Shown here: in pieces, positions 15,222-23,078 of the stretch | Layout: each line of letters starts with the position of its first letter | Position numbering within the stretch: the stretch's first letter is position 1 | Assembly: GCA_949285075.1 (NCBI GenBank) | Contig: CASDXF010000036.1 | Coordinates: 1 to 33,740, forward strand | Reading direction: 5' to 3' | Origin: an uncultured Bacteroides sp. | GTDB taxonomy: Bacteria > Bacteroidota > Bacteroidia > Bacteroidales > Bacteroidaceae | DNA length: 33,740 nucleotides | Notes under the pieces: generated by a model | The model's database searches: none | What the model was told of the DNA's origin: nothing | The model's input: only the letters and a program-made list of their open reading frames with translations | Position numbers and translations under genes: made by a program

Positions 15222-16481
15222 TTACTCCTGAATTGCGGCGATTCCCGGAAGAATCTTTCCTTCAATCGCTTCAAGCAGCGCTCCACCGCCGGTAGAGACA
15301 TAAGAAACGCCACTTGCCAAGCCGAACTTATTTACACATGCCACAGAATCTCCTCCGCCCACAAGTGAAAACGCTCCATTTTTCGTTGCTTCTACAATAG
15401 CTTCACCTACTGCACGTGAACCGTGAGTAAAGTTATCAAACTCGAATACTCCTGTCGGACCATTCCAAAGTATTGTCTTAGATTGCTTAATAACATTCGC
15501 AAATATTTCTTCTGTCTTAGGACCGATGTCTAATCCTTCCCATCCGTCTGGAATTTCATTCACGTTACAGAATTGAGTATTTGCGTCATTAGAGAATGAG
15601 TCCGCAATCTTAGCGTCTACAGCTAACACGAGATTAACCCCTTTTTCTTTAGCCTTTTTCATTAAATCCAACGCGAGATCTAGCTTGTCATCCTCGCAAA
15701 TAGAAAGACCGACCTTTCCACCCATTGCTTTAGTAAACGTGTAAGTCATACCGCCCGCAATGATGAGATTGTCTACTTTATTCAGTAAGTTTTCAATGAT
15801 CTCAATCTTAGAAGAAACCTTAGATCCACCCATAATGGCTGTGAAAGGACGGTGAATGTCGTTCAATACTTTATCTACCGCCTTTACCTCTTTCTCCATT
15901 AGATAGCCAAACATTTTATTGTTGGAGTCAAAATATTTAGCGATCAACGCTGTTGAAGCGTGAGCACGGTGTGCAGTTCCGAATGCGTCATTTACATAAC
16001 AGTCAGCGTAGGACGCCAATTTCTTTGTGAATTCTTTCTGGCTTTCTTTTACAGCCTTCTTTGCGGCTGCCTTTTCCTCGTCAGTTGCGTCTTCCGCCAG
16101 TCCTCTAGGCTTTCCTTCTTCTTCAGCGTAAAAACGAAGATTTTCAAGTAGCAGAACCTCTCCAGCTTGTAAAGCTGCCGCTTTTACCGCAGCCTCTTCT
16201 CCCATGCAGTCATTCGCAAACTGAACCTCAACGCCTAGCAATTCAGATAGATGCTTTAAAATATGCTTTAAGGAAAATTTCTCAGAAACCCCTTTAGGAC
16301 GTCCCAAGTGAGAACCAATGATAATGCTTCCGCCATCCGCAAGAATCTTTTTCAATGTAGGAAGCGCTGCACGCATGCGAGTGTCATCTGTAATGTTAAA
16401 GTTCTCGTCCAAAGGAACATTAAAATCTACACGAACGAATGCCTTTTTCCCGGCAAAATTGAATTTGTCAATTGTCTGCAT
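15222..16481 (-). CDS. pgk: Phosphoglycerate kinase
   Basis: 419 residues, standard length. It transfers phosphate from 1,3-bisphosphoglycerate to ADP in glycolysis, in the cytosol. The N-terminal domain has the signature [18 protein letters not shown] (residues about 13-30), HLGRPKG and the 3-phosphoglycerate-binding arginines; the C-terminal nucleotide domain has [15 protein letters not shown] and the ending GGGDSVACV...[20 protein letters not shown] slightly longer middle segment, [20 protein letters not shown], is present. It has its own -7 box in the 95 bp after nth and a terminator of its own. Confidence 0.97.
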   Translation of the reverse strand: MQTIDKFNFAGKKAFVRVDFNVPLDENFNITDDTRMRAALPTLKKILADGGSIIIGSHLGRPKGVSEKFSLKHILKHLSELLGVEVQFANDCMGEEAAVKAAALQAGEVLLLENLRFYAEEEGKPRGLAEDATDEEKAAAKKAVKESQKEFTKKLASYADCYVNDAFGTAHRAHASTALIAKYFDSNNKMFGYLMEKEVKAVDKVLNDIHRPFTAIMGGSKVSSKIEIIENLLNKVDNLIIAGGMTYTFTKAMGGKVGLSICEDDKLDLALDLMKKAKEKGVNLVLAVDAKIADSFSNDANTQFCNVNEIPDGWEGLDIGPKTEEIFANVIKQSKTILWNGPTGVFEFDNFTHGSRAVGEAIVEATKNGAFSLVGGGDSVACVNKFGLASGVSYVSTGGGALLEAIEGKILPGIAAIQE

Positions 16482-16528
16482 AATACTCTTATTTAAAAGT
16501 GTTTAAGTCTATCTTTTTTGACTGACCG

Positions 16529-16536
16529 CAAAGTTA
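16529..16536 (-). promoter_or_regulatory. -7 box for pgk
   Basis: TAACTTTG on the minus strand matches TAnnTTTG, 48 bp ahead of the pgk ATG. No clear -33 box. Confidence 0.5.
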
Positions 16537-16576
16537 CTATTTATTTTGAATTTTCGCTATTTGTCTGCTATTTTAT

Positions 16577-17248
16577 TCACGGCTTTTTCAATGAGTCTTT
16601 GGTAACTTTATAAGTGTTACAGAAATATTTGCACATCATCTGCAACCCGCAAACGGAGCATTTAGGAGTTCTTGCCTGACAAATGTATCGTCCATGCAAA
16701 ATAAGCCAATGGTGGGCTATGCCTATTAGCTTTTCGGGAATATGCTTCACCAGTTCTTTTTCTACGCTTAACGGAGTGGTGCATTTATCAGGCACTAGTC
16801 CAATACGGTGGCTGACTCTAAAAACATGGGTATCTACCGCCATCGCTGCCTTTTTGAATACAACGGATTGAATGACGTTCGCCGTTTTCCGGCCCACTCC
16901 GGGTAGTTTAATCAAGTCATCCAACTTGTCTGGCACCTTACTGTTAAAGTCCTTTACAAGCATCTTCGCCATTCCCACTAAATGCTTCGCTTTATTATTA
17001 GGATAAGAGACGCTACGAATGTACTCAAAAATAACTTCAGGAGTAGTCGTTGCAAGAGATTCGGGCGTAGGGAAATCCCGATATAGTGGAGGAGTAATCA
17101 TATTTACTCTTTTATCCGTACACTGAGCAGAAAGTATCACTGCTATTAACAGCTCATAAGGATTATTGTAATGCAATTCCGTTTCGGCTACAGGTACATT
17201 CTCCTGAAACCAAGATATAACCTGCTGATAACGCTCTTTTATTCTCAT
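16577..17248 (-). CDS. nth: Endonuclease III
   Basis: 223 residues, normal size. Bifunctional DNA glycosylase/AP lyase that removes oxidised pyrimidines in base excision repair. The helix-hairpin-helix LPGVGRKTANV carries the catalytic lysine Lys121, and Asp139 (AVDTHVFRV) is the second active-site residue. The C-terminus has the C-x6-C-x2-C-x5-C pattern of the [4Fe-4S] cluster (CQARTPKCSVCGLQMMC). The start codon overlaps the stop of the upstream MFS gene by 4 bp (ATGA), so the two are translationally coupled. Confidence 0.96.
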   Translation of the reverse strand: MRIKERYQQVISWFQENVPVAETELHYNNPYELLIAVILSAQCTDKRVNMITPPLYRDFPTPESLATTTPEVIFEYIRSVSYPNNKAKHLVGMAKMLVKDFNSKVPDKLDDLIKLPGVGRKTANVIQSVVFKKAAMAVDTHVFRVSHRIGLVPDKCTTPLSVEKELVKHIPEKLIGIAHHWLILHGRYICQARTPKCSVCGLQMMCKYFCNTYKVTKDSLKKP

Positions 17249-18450
17249 CGTAACTTATTTTTATGATAGTGAGGGGCCACTTTCAAATGAAAGTAAGCTG
17301 TAGATATTATCGTTAAGACAGCCCCCCAAAAGTAGGCCTTTCCGAATGTACTGATTTCCGCAATGTACCCTCCTGCAAGCATGCCAAGTCCGATACCTAT
17401 ATCCCATGAGGTGAGATATGTAGAAGTTGCTGTCCCTCGCTGATTATTGGGAGCGAGATTGACGAACAGCGTGTTAAAAGCAGGGAACATAATACCGAAA
17501 CCGATACCCAACAATAAAGCTATGCCAAAAAAGATGATGGTGCAAACCGTCTCATTACATTGAATCAGATAGGCGCAAGAGGAAAGCAGAAAGAAACTAA
17601 AGACTACAATATAAAGTCCAACTGCAATAACTTGAGTTATTTTTCCCCGGTCCACCAGTTTTCCTGAAAATATTCTCGAAATAGCCATGCCGACGGCCAT
17701 AAATGTAAAGAAAAATCCGGTTTGTGCGTGGATACCGATTTGGCGAGCGTACATAGCTACATAGTTTGTTGTCATGCCATAAGGGATGGAGAGAAGCAAT
17801 AAACTGACTCCCGCCGGTATTCCTTTCAGCAATACGAATCTGTCCAGAGATATTGGCTCTCTCTTTACCGGTGCCTTATAAGGTGTCTTTACAAAGCTCG
17901 CGAATATCAGCCCTAAAAGGCAGGAGCCTAGTGAATAACAGAATATTGTAACAAATGGAATCCCCGCTTCATGCAAGAAAAGCCCGAACATAGGTCCGAC
18001 AGACATCGCTATGTTGTTAGAAAGGCCATAATAACCTAATCCTTCCCCTCTACGTGACGAAGGCATAATGTCTATCACGACCGTATTCCCTCCCACAGTT
18101 ACCATTCCGAAAGAGACGCCATGTACAATCCGGAATATAATAAATAAGGTAAGGGAACCTGCTATCAAGTAACCGGCGAACACAAGTGTAAATATGAAGT
18201 AAGCGAATAGGTAGAGTGGCTTGCGGGCAAACGTGTCAAGCAGATAACCGGAAAAAGGGCGAATACAAAGGGCGGCTACTGTGTAGCAAGATAGTACAAC
18301 GCCGATAGTCGAATTGCTTGCCTTGAAAATCTCGGATAGATAAAACGGCAAGACGGGGAGCAAAAGCCAAAATCCAAAATACAACAAGAAGTTAGCTCCT
18401 AAAATGAGGCAATAGCTCGGGGTAATAAGCTTATCTTTTGTCATAGTCAA
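17245..18450 (-). CDS. Major facilitator superfamily transporter
   Basis: 401 residues with about 12 hydrophobic segments, an inner-membrane secondary transporter. Loop 2-3 has an MFS motif A variant (SGYLLDTFARKPLY, residues about 67-80), and TM4 has FRIVHGVSFGM, common in drug/H+ antiporters and sugar-efflux relatives. The substrate is unknown. The internal ATG at 18444 is an alternative start. It follows pheS by about 170 bp in the same direction and overlaps nth by 4 bp; the order pheS-MFS-nth-pgk is, as I recall, common in Bacteroides relatives. Confidence 0.92.
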   Translation of the reverse strand: MTMTKDKLITPSYCLILGANFLLYFGFWLLLPVLPFYLSEIFKASNSTIGVVLSCYTVAALCIRPFSGYLLDTFARKPLYLFAYFIFTLVFAGYLIAGSLTLFIIFRIVHGVSFGMVTVGGNTVVIDIMPSSRRGEGLGYYGLSNNIAMSVGPMFGLFLHEAGIPFVTIFCYSLGSCLLGLIFASFVKTPYKAPVKREPISLDRFVLLKGIPAGVSLLLLSIPYGMTTNYVAMYARQIGIHAQTGFFFTFMAVGMAISRIFSGKLVDRGKITQVIAVGLYIVVFSFFLLSSCAYLIQCNETVCTIIFFGIALLLGIGFGIMFPAFNTLFVNLAPNNQRGTATSTYLTSWDIGIGLGMLAGGYIAEISTFGKAYFWGAVLTIISTAYFHLKVAPHYHKNKLR

Positions 18451-18500
18451 TAAAGTCTGACCACATTATTTTAAGCGGCGTACTTCCAACAGAAATCATT

Positions 18501-18571
18501 CCGTCTTACCATTTCAAGCATTAATAAGGTGTAAACTTAAATTTTTTCCTATACTCAAAATGGCAAGACGG
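18501..18571. repeat. 14-bp inverted repeat between pheS and the MFS gene
   Basis: CCGTCTTACCATTT (18501-18514) and AAATGGCAAGACGG (18558-18571) are reverse complements except for one base, with 43 bp between. On the transcribed strand no T run follows, so it is not a standard terminator. It could be an operator pair or an mRNA structure controlling the MFS-nth part of the operon. Confidence 0.6.
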
Positions 18572-18621
18572 TAAAACCTTTTCGGTCAATGTGTTCAATT
18601 TTCTCAATAGAGAAATGCGGA

Positions 18622-19641
18622 TTAATATGCGGCTTCAAATTCTTTTAAGAAACGAGTGTCGTTTTCGGAGAACATTCGCAAATCTTTTACTTGATACTTA
18701 AGATTGGTGACACGTTCAATCCCCATACCAAGAGCGTAACCGCTGTATATCTTACTGTCAATGCCGTTCGCGTCCAATACGTTCGGGTCAACCATACCGC
18801 AACCTAATATCTCTACCCATCCGGTATGTTTGCAGAATGGACAGCCTTTGCCGCCACAGATATTGCAGCTGATGTCCATTTCCGCGCTAGGTTCGGTAAA
18901 CGGGAAGTAAGAGGGACGAAGACGAATCTTCGTATCCGCACCGAACATTTCTTTTGCGAACAGCAGCAAAACTTGTTTCAAGTCAGTAAATGATACGTTC
19001 TTATCTACATAGAGGGCCTCTACCTGATGGAAAAAACAATGTGCGCGATAGCTAATCGCTTCGTTACGGTACACGCGTCCCGGGCAAATGATACGGATGG
19101 GAGGTTGGGCGGCTTCCATCACGCGGGTCTGAACTGAAGATGTATGTGTACGCAACAGTATGTCCGGATGCGATTCGATAAAAAATGTATCCTGCATATC
19201 GCGGGCCGGATGGTCCTCTGCGAAGTTCAAGGCCGAAAATACGTGCCAATCATCTTCAATCTCCGGACCTTCAGCGATGCAGAACCCCAAACGAGAGAAA
19301 ATATCGATTATTTCATTCCGTACGATTGATAAAGGATGGCGGGTTCCAAGTTTTATAGGGTAGGCCGAACGTGTTAAGTCCAGTTCGTCAAAGTCTTCTT
19401 CTTGACTTTCAAACTGCTCTTTAAGGGCGTTAATCTTATTTTGCGCTTTTGTCTTCAACTCATTTAGCTTCATGCCCACCTCTTTTTTCTGCTCGGAAGG
19501 CACATTGCGAAAGTTCGCCATTAATTCGTTCACAGCTCCCTTCTTGCCCAAAAACTTAATGCGGAGTGCCTCCACTTCCTTCATATCGGAAGCTTGAAGA
19601 CCTTCCACCTCTTTTAGAAGCTCTTCTATTTTAACTATCAT
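18622..19641 (-). CDS. pheS: Phenylalanyl-tRNA synthetase alpha subunit
   Basis: 339 residues, normal for PheS. With PheT (not in this window) it forms the alpha2-beta2 enzyme that charges tRNA-Phe. The N-terminal 90 or so residues are the coiled-coil tRNA-binding arm; the class II core follows with motif 2 (CPGRVYRNEAISYRAHCFFHQVE, around residues 185-207) and motif 3 (GYALGMGIERVTNLKY, near the end). A Cys-rich loop, CNICGGKGCPFCKHTGW, precedes motif 3; such a knuckle is known in a number of PheS proteins and may bind zinc. First gene of the likely pheS-MFS-nth operon. Confidence 0.96.
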   Translation of the reverse strand: MIVKIEELLKEVEGLQASDMKEVEALRIKFLGKKGAVNELMANFRNVPSEQKKEVGMKLNELKTKAQNKINALKEQFESQEEDFDELDLTRSAYPIKLGTRHPLSIVRNEIIDIFSRLGFCIAEGPEIEDDWHVFSALNFAEDHPARDMQDTFFIESHPDILLRTHTSSVQTRVMEAAQPPIRIICPGRVYRNEAISYRAHCFFHQVEALYVDKNVSFTDLKQVLLLFAKEMFGADTKIRLRPSYFPFTEPSAEMDISCNICGGKGCPFCKHTGWVEILGCGMVDPNVLDANGIDSKIYSGYALGMGIERVTNLKYQVKDLRMFSENDTRFLKEFEAAY

Positions 19642-19679
19642 ATTTTTATAATTTTATCTGTATTGCAATAAAAGCACTA

Positions 19680-19687
19680 CAAAGATA
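19680..19687 (-). promoter_or_regulatory. -7 box for pheS
   Basis: TATCTTTG on the minus strand, 38 bp ahead of the pheS ATG; TTTCG about 20 bp upstream is a possible weak -33 box. Confidence 0.55.
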
Positions 19688-19722
19688 CTGTTTTATCATG
19701 AACCTTCGAAATATTTAGCGTA

Positions 19723-19753
19723 TTTGTTCGAGATGAACATTTCCATATTTATG
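19723..19753 (+). promoter_or_regulatory. Candidate promoter of a plus-strand RNA
   Basis: TTTG (19723-19726), 19 bp, TATTTATG (19746-19753): one mismatch from the Bacteroides consensus with ideal spacing. It points away from pheS and predicts a start near 19760, at the edge of a structured region. Confidence 0.4.
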
Positions 19754-19759
19754 GACCGT

Positions 19760-19870
19760 TTAGTTCAAGTTTCGTATTATCAATTAGTTATGTGTGTGGG
19801 CGAAACTTCGCCTCATGGGTGCTTTAGACCCTCTCCTAAACCACTTAAATACGAAACATAAACGAACTTT
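19760..19870 (+). ncRNA. Candidate structured small RNA
   Basis: GTTTCGTATT (19769-19778) is the exact reverse complement of AATACGAAAC (19848-19857). Within this closing stem sit a hairpin GGCGA/TCGCC (19799-19812) and a hairpin GGGT/ACCC (19817-19831), so the RNA could fold into a junction of three stems. A consensus-like promoter lies directly upstream. There is no T-tract terminator at the right end, and I match it to no known RNA family, so this is a prediction only. Confidence 0.35.
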
Positions 19871-20068
19871 AAGTCTGATAAGGGAGGTTTATATATATCT
19901 GCTGTCTTGTACGTAAATAGAGATAAACTTTCGGTTACTTACGTGCAAACTCGCTTCTGTTTACGTGTGATATTGCGGATAGGTCGTAGAAATAAAATAT
20001 TTTTTCAGGCAGTTATGCGTAAATTATCTTATTATCAGAGCTTTATCTCCTGCTTGAGAAACAGCCCC

Positions 20069-20134
20069 GTTTCTCGTGAGCCGTTGCCCTGTTTCTCGCG
20101 AGCCGTAGGGCAGTTTCTCACGAGCCGCAGGGCG
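20069..20134 (+). repeat. 22-bp unit array (three units)
   Basis: Three units start at 20069, 20091 and 20113, each beginning GTTTCTC and carrying the core CTCGTGAG, CTCGCGAG or CTCACGAG, at 20073, 20095 and 20117. A fourth, inverted and degenerate unit may precede (about 20047-20068). The flanks do not resemble the two 530-bp repeat copies, which carry the same kind of unit. Confidence 0.75.
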
Positions 20135-20499
20135 GTCTAACAAGTGGAAAAGGATTAATGTGAATTTTTTCCATTGCGGGAGTGAAAAAACATAGTCGGA
20201 AAGGCCATTCAAAATAACCCCGGACAGATTATACGATAGGATTTTACATCGTTAAACTATTTAATGACCGTTAGGAACTTAAAAAGAACAAGCTAGCGGG
20301 AATAGAGAAAGCGGATTGCATTTTCGCCTGTGCGGGAAGGCGGTTCCCTCACTATTCGGAGGGAGATAACGAACTGTCTCTGGCTATCGAAGTCAGAGAA
20401 ACAAACTGACTGAGGTCACTTAAACGAAAAAATCAAAGACGGGCTCTAAACCGTTGATGCCTTTACGCTTTTCAGCGGATAGGTACAGCAAAAAGACGC

Positions 20500-21486
20500 T
20501 TAAAGTTTTCCAAGAATTTTATCCATAACCCAATTGGTCAGGGTAGCGCTTTCTCCATCACAAGGACAAACGGAGATGCCGCGTAGATGATCTACCACAG
20601 CTTGGATAAGCGGTTGTTGTACATGGGGAGGATTAGCTATATGAAACTCTTTTCGTCCTTGTTCCGTATGTAGGGCTATAGGTTCATACGTGAAGACAGA
20701 AAAACATATCATGCCTTTATCTCCAATAATCTCGATACGGTCTTCTCTGGCTGAATCGTGTGCCACGAAACACCATGAACCACTTCCTACCAATCCGTTA
20801 TCGAACTGGAAGCAGGCGCTTAGTGTATCCTCTGCTTGATAGAGTCCTCCTCGATTACTTTTATATCCGCTTGCTTCAAGTATGCATCCGAACATATCTT
20901 GTAACAGGTCTATTTGATGGGGAGCTAAATCGTAAAAATATCCTCCTCCCGCAATGTCTGCTTGCACACGCCACGGAAGATTTTCTCGATTATAGTCCAA
21001 GTCGCGCGGTGGTTGGGCGAAGCGTATTTGTACATTAATTACATTGCCTATGGCGTTGTTTTCCACGAGTTCTTTTACTTTCTGAAAATAAGGAAGGTAT
21101 CGGCGATAGTAAGCTACAAAACATGGGACACCTGTTTCTTTGGAAATACGATTGATACGGGTGCACTCTTCATACGTTTGAGCCATAGGCTTTTCTATGT
21201 AAGCGGGTTTGCCGGCTTTCATTGCCATAATAGCGTAAGTCGCATGCGAAGAAGGAGGAGTCGCTATATAGATGGCGTTGACTTCAGGGTCGTCTATCAA
21301 TTCTTGAGCGTCGTCATACCATTTTTTTATGCCTCGCGCTTGAGCATATGTTTGAGCTTTGGTTTTATCTCGACTCATGATCGCTACGACCTTCGAATGT
21401 TCAACTTTTTGAAATGCCGGTCCGCTTTTGGTCTTAGTTACTTCACCGCAACCGATAAATCCCCATTTTATGATGTCCTCACTCAT
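20500..21486 (-). CDS. Gfo/Idh/MocA family oxidoreductase
   Basis: 328 residues from the ATG at 21486; the longer frame to 21525 begins inside the promoter. NAD(P)-dependent dehydrogenase of the sugar/inositol type, cytosolic. The N-terminal Rossmann fold starts IIKWGFIGCGEVTK; AIYIATPPSSHATYA is the family's second signature; Lys99 in YIEKPMA is the catalytic lysine of the EKP motif. The C-terminal half is the alpha/beta substrate domain (AGGGYFYDLAPHQIDLLQD, with the usual His). No export signal. The substrate is unknown and no sugar genes adjoin it. It appears to be a single-gene unit. Confidence 0.93.
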   Translation of the reverse strand: MSEDIIKWGFIGCGEVTKTKSGPAFQKVEHSKVVAIMSRDKTKAQTYAQARGIKKWYDDAQELIDDPEVNAIYIATPPSSHATYAIMAMKAGKPAYIEKPMAQTYEECTRINRISKETGVPCFVAYYRRYLPYFQKVKELVENNAIGNVINVQIRFAQPPRDLDYNRENLPWRVQADIAGGGYFYDLAPHQIDLLQDMFGCILEASGYKSNRGGLYQAEDTLSACFQFDNGLVGSGSWCFVAHDSAREDRIEIIGDKGMICFSVFTYEPIALHTEQGRKEFHIANPPHVQQPLIQAVVDHLRGISVCPCDGESATLTNWVMDKILGKL

Positions 21487-21522
21487 ATAGATAATAAATA
21501 GTTTTATTCCTTGTATCCGCAA

Positions 21523-21530
21523 CAAAGATA
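21523..21530 (-). promoter_or_regulatory. -7 box for the Gfo/Idh/MocA gene
   Basis: TATCTTTG on the minus strand, 36 bp ahead of the chosen ATG at 21486; it supports that start over 21525. Confidence 0.55.
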
Positions 21531-21595
21531 CGTTTAATTTCTACTTGAGTCTTATTCTCTTTGTAAATTTATATAATAGAAACGAAAAAGATTCG

Positions 21596-22333
21596 CTATT
21601 TAACTTCTGGAAAATCTATATTATAAAATCGAGGTCCTTCGTAGATTGTATTGACTCGTATTCTTAGTCCTTTTTTCCCTTCTAACAAATCTTTGATGTT
21701 CTCTAATTTGAAAGATACATAGCCTTCTTCCAACAGATCGGAGTTTTTTTGATAGGCTTTATGCCGAAACTCTAAGTACATATATTCGTCGTTTTCGTTC
21801 ACTTGGGGCGATGCGTTTGCACCCGAGAAGGTCACTAAGTTTAGGGAATGCGCTTCATTACTGTTTTGAGAGTTGTAATATTGATACTCTACCGTTAGAT
21901 ATTTCTTGTCTTGTGTAATCCACATGTAAGTGGCGTTAACCGGGGCGTCTCCTATTTCCTCTATGACACCGTCCTTATCTATTAATAAGGTTTCTTTAGT
22001 CGGAATTTCCCGGATTTGTTTGACTCGTATGTTATAGTCATATCCCTCTGCAGGAGTCTTTAGCATATTAAATACGACAAAAGCCCTTTGTCCATCTTCA
22101 TATTTTTTATTATCTATTTCTTGTTTGTCTCCCGGAAACATTGTTTTTCCGTTATCTAATGTAAAGTAAAAGTTCGTTTTATCAGGGAAGGTATTGATGG
22201 TGCTAATGACGAATAATTCATTTTGAGAATCATATGCTTCATCAGAAGAATCATCGTTATCGCAAGACAAGATAGCCATTGTCATTATGAAAACGAAAAG
22301 GACTGGTATTGTAAGTGTGGATTTTCTTTTCAT
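21596..22333 (-). CDS. NigD-like lipoprotein
   Basis: 245 residues. A lipoprotein signal peptide ends in the lipobox ILSC with Cys24, then an acidic linker DNDDSSDEAYD, which in Bacteroides relatives can direct export to the surface. The rest matches the general pattern of NigD-like proteins: an N-terminal small beta domain (FYFTLDNGKTMFPGD, GQRAFVVFNML) and a C-terminal beta domain with FRHKAYQ and the ending GLRIRVNTIYEGPRFYNIDFP. Named after a Bacteroides bacteriocin-cluster gene, the family has no established function. It is divergent from the ECF sigma gene by about 180 bp and could be part of its regulon. Confidence 0.8.
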   Translation of the reverse strand: MKRKSTLTIPVLFVFIMTMAILSCDNDDSSDEAYDSQNELFVISTINTFPDKTNFYFTLDNGKTMFPGDKQEIDNKKYEDGQRAFVVFNMLKTPAEGYDYNIRVKQIREIPTKETLLIDKDGVIEEIGDAPVNATYMWITQDKKYLTVEYQYYNSQNSNEAHSLNLVTFSGANASPQVNENDEYMYLEFRHKAYQKNSDLLEEGYVSFKLENIKDLLEGKKGLRIRVNTIYEGPRFYNIDFPEVK

Positions 22334-22451
22334 ACCTTATCTAATTAATTGGACTATGGTTCTATGTTATTGTATAACTGTATATGGATAATGTGAAAAC
22401 AGAAAGAATATTGCATATTCTTGTGTTAAAGAAACAAAAGTGTTGAAAGAG

Positions 22452-22482
22452 TTGCTTGCTCTGTGCAGTATTTCTATCTTTG
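22452..22482 (+). promoter_or_regulatory. Promoter of the ECF sigma operon
   Basis: TTGC (22452-22455), 19 bp, TATCTTTG (22475-22482). The transcript should start near 22489, about 27 nt ahead of the ATG at 22516. Confidence 0.55.
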
Positions 22483-22515
22483 TCGCATTTTCGAAATAAA
22501 CAGGTGTGCAAGAGG

Positions 22516-23064
22516 ATGGAAGAACAGGAGTTGGCTGATCGGTGCAGGCACGGCGACAATCAAGCCCGCAAGGAACTGTATGAGCGGTATGCGGGACGTA
22601 TGTTCGCTGTTTGTCTTCGTTATATCAGTGACCGTGATACGGCTCAAGACTTGCTTCATGATGGATTTTTGAAGATATTTGGTTCTTTCGATAAGTTTAG
22701 TTGGCGCGGAGAGGGTTCTTTACGGGCATGGATAGAAAGAATTATGGTGAATATGGCCTTGCAGTATCTTCGTAAAAGTGATGTCATGAGTGTAGCTTCT
22801 CCGTTGGATGAGGTTCCAGAAGTGTATGAGGAGCCAGAACCATCTGAGGTTGATGCCATTCCTCAAAATGTATTGATGCGCTTTATTAAAGAATTGCCGG
22901 TCGGATATCGTACGGTATTTAATCTCTATACTTTTGAAAATAAATCGCATAAGGAAATTGCCCAACTGTTGGGAATTAACGAGAAGTCTTCGGCTTCTCA
23001 ATTGTTTAGGGCGAAAACTTCTTTGGCGAAAAAAATAAAAGATTGGTTAAAGAATAACGGATAG
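22516..23064 (+). CDS. ECF-type RNA polymerase sigma factor
   Basis: 182 residues from ATG 22516; the longer frame to 22456 covers the promoter. Region 2 runs about residues 5-80 (NQARKELYERYAGRMFAVCLRYISD, DTAQDLLHDGFLKIFGSF, LRAWIERIMVNMALQYLRK) and region 4 about 125-180 (LPVGYRTVFNLYTFENKSHKEIAQLLGINEKSSASQLFRAK), with the short linker of group IV factors. It would recruit RNA polymerase to a small envelope regulon. The next gene starts 14 bp later and encodes a membrane protein whose cytosolic N-terminus may hold the sigma factor inactive. There is no FecR-type anti-sigma and no SusC partner here. Confidence 0.93.
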   Translation: MEEQELADRCRHGDNQARKELYERYAGRMFAVCLRYISDRDTAQDLLHDGFLKIFGSFDKFSWRGEGSLRAWIERIMVNMALQYLRKSDVMSVASPLDEVPEVYEEPEPSEVDAIPQNVLMRFIKELPVGYRTVFNLYTFENKSHKEIAQLLGINEKSSASQLFRAKTSLAKKIKDWLKNNG

Positions 23065-23078
23065 ATTAGCGAATAGAA

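Larger units (their letters stand above)
19642..20499. other. Gene-free stretch of about 860 bp
   Basis: Between pheS and the Gfo/Idh/MocA gene I find no convincing coding frame; the longest open frame on the plus strand (19907-20140) reads straight through the 22-bp repeat and has no homology I recognise. It contains the pheS promoter, a candidate RNA (19760-19870), several TTACGT/ACGTAA motifs (19909-19970), and a 22-bp repeat array (20069-20134). 20140-20499 shows only small hairpins, for example CTCTG/CAGAG at 20377-20399. Confidence 0.6.

Noticed and set aside
19799-19812. Rho-independent terminator
   Set aside because: The hairpin is not followed by a T run on either strand; it is better seen as part of the larger folded region.
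19907-20140. 77-codon open frame on the plus strand upstream of pheS
   Set aside because: Its C-terminal third is simply the translated 22-bp repeat and the rest has no recognisable pattern.
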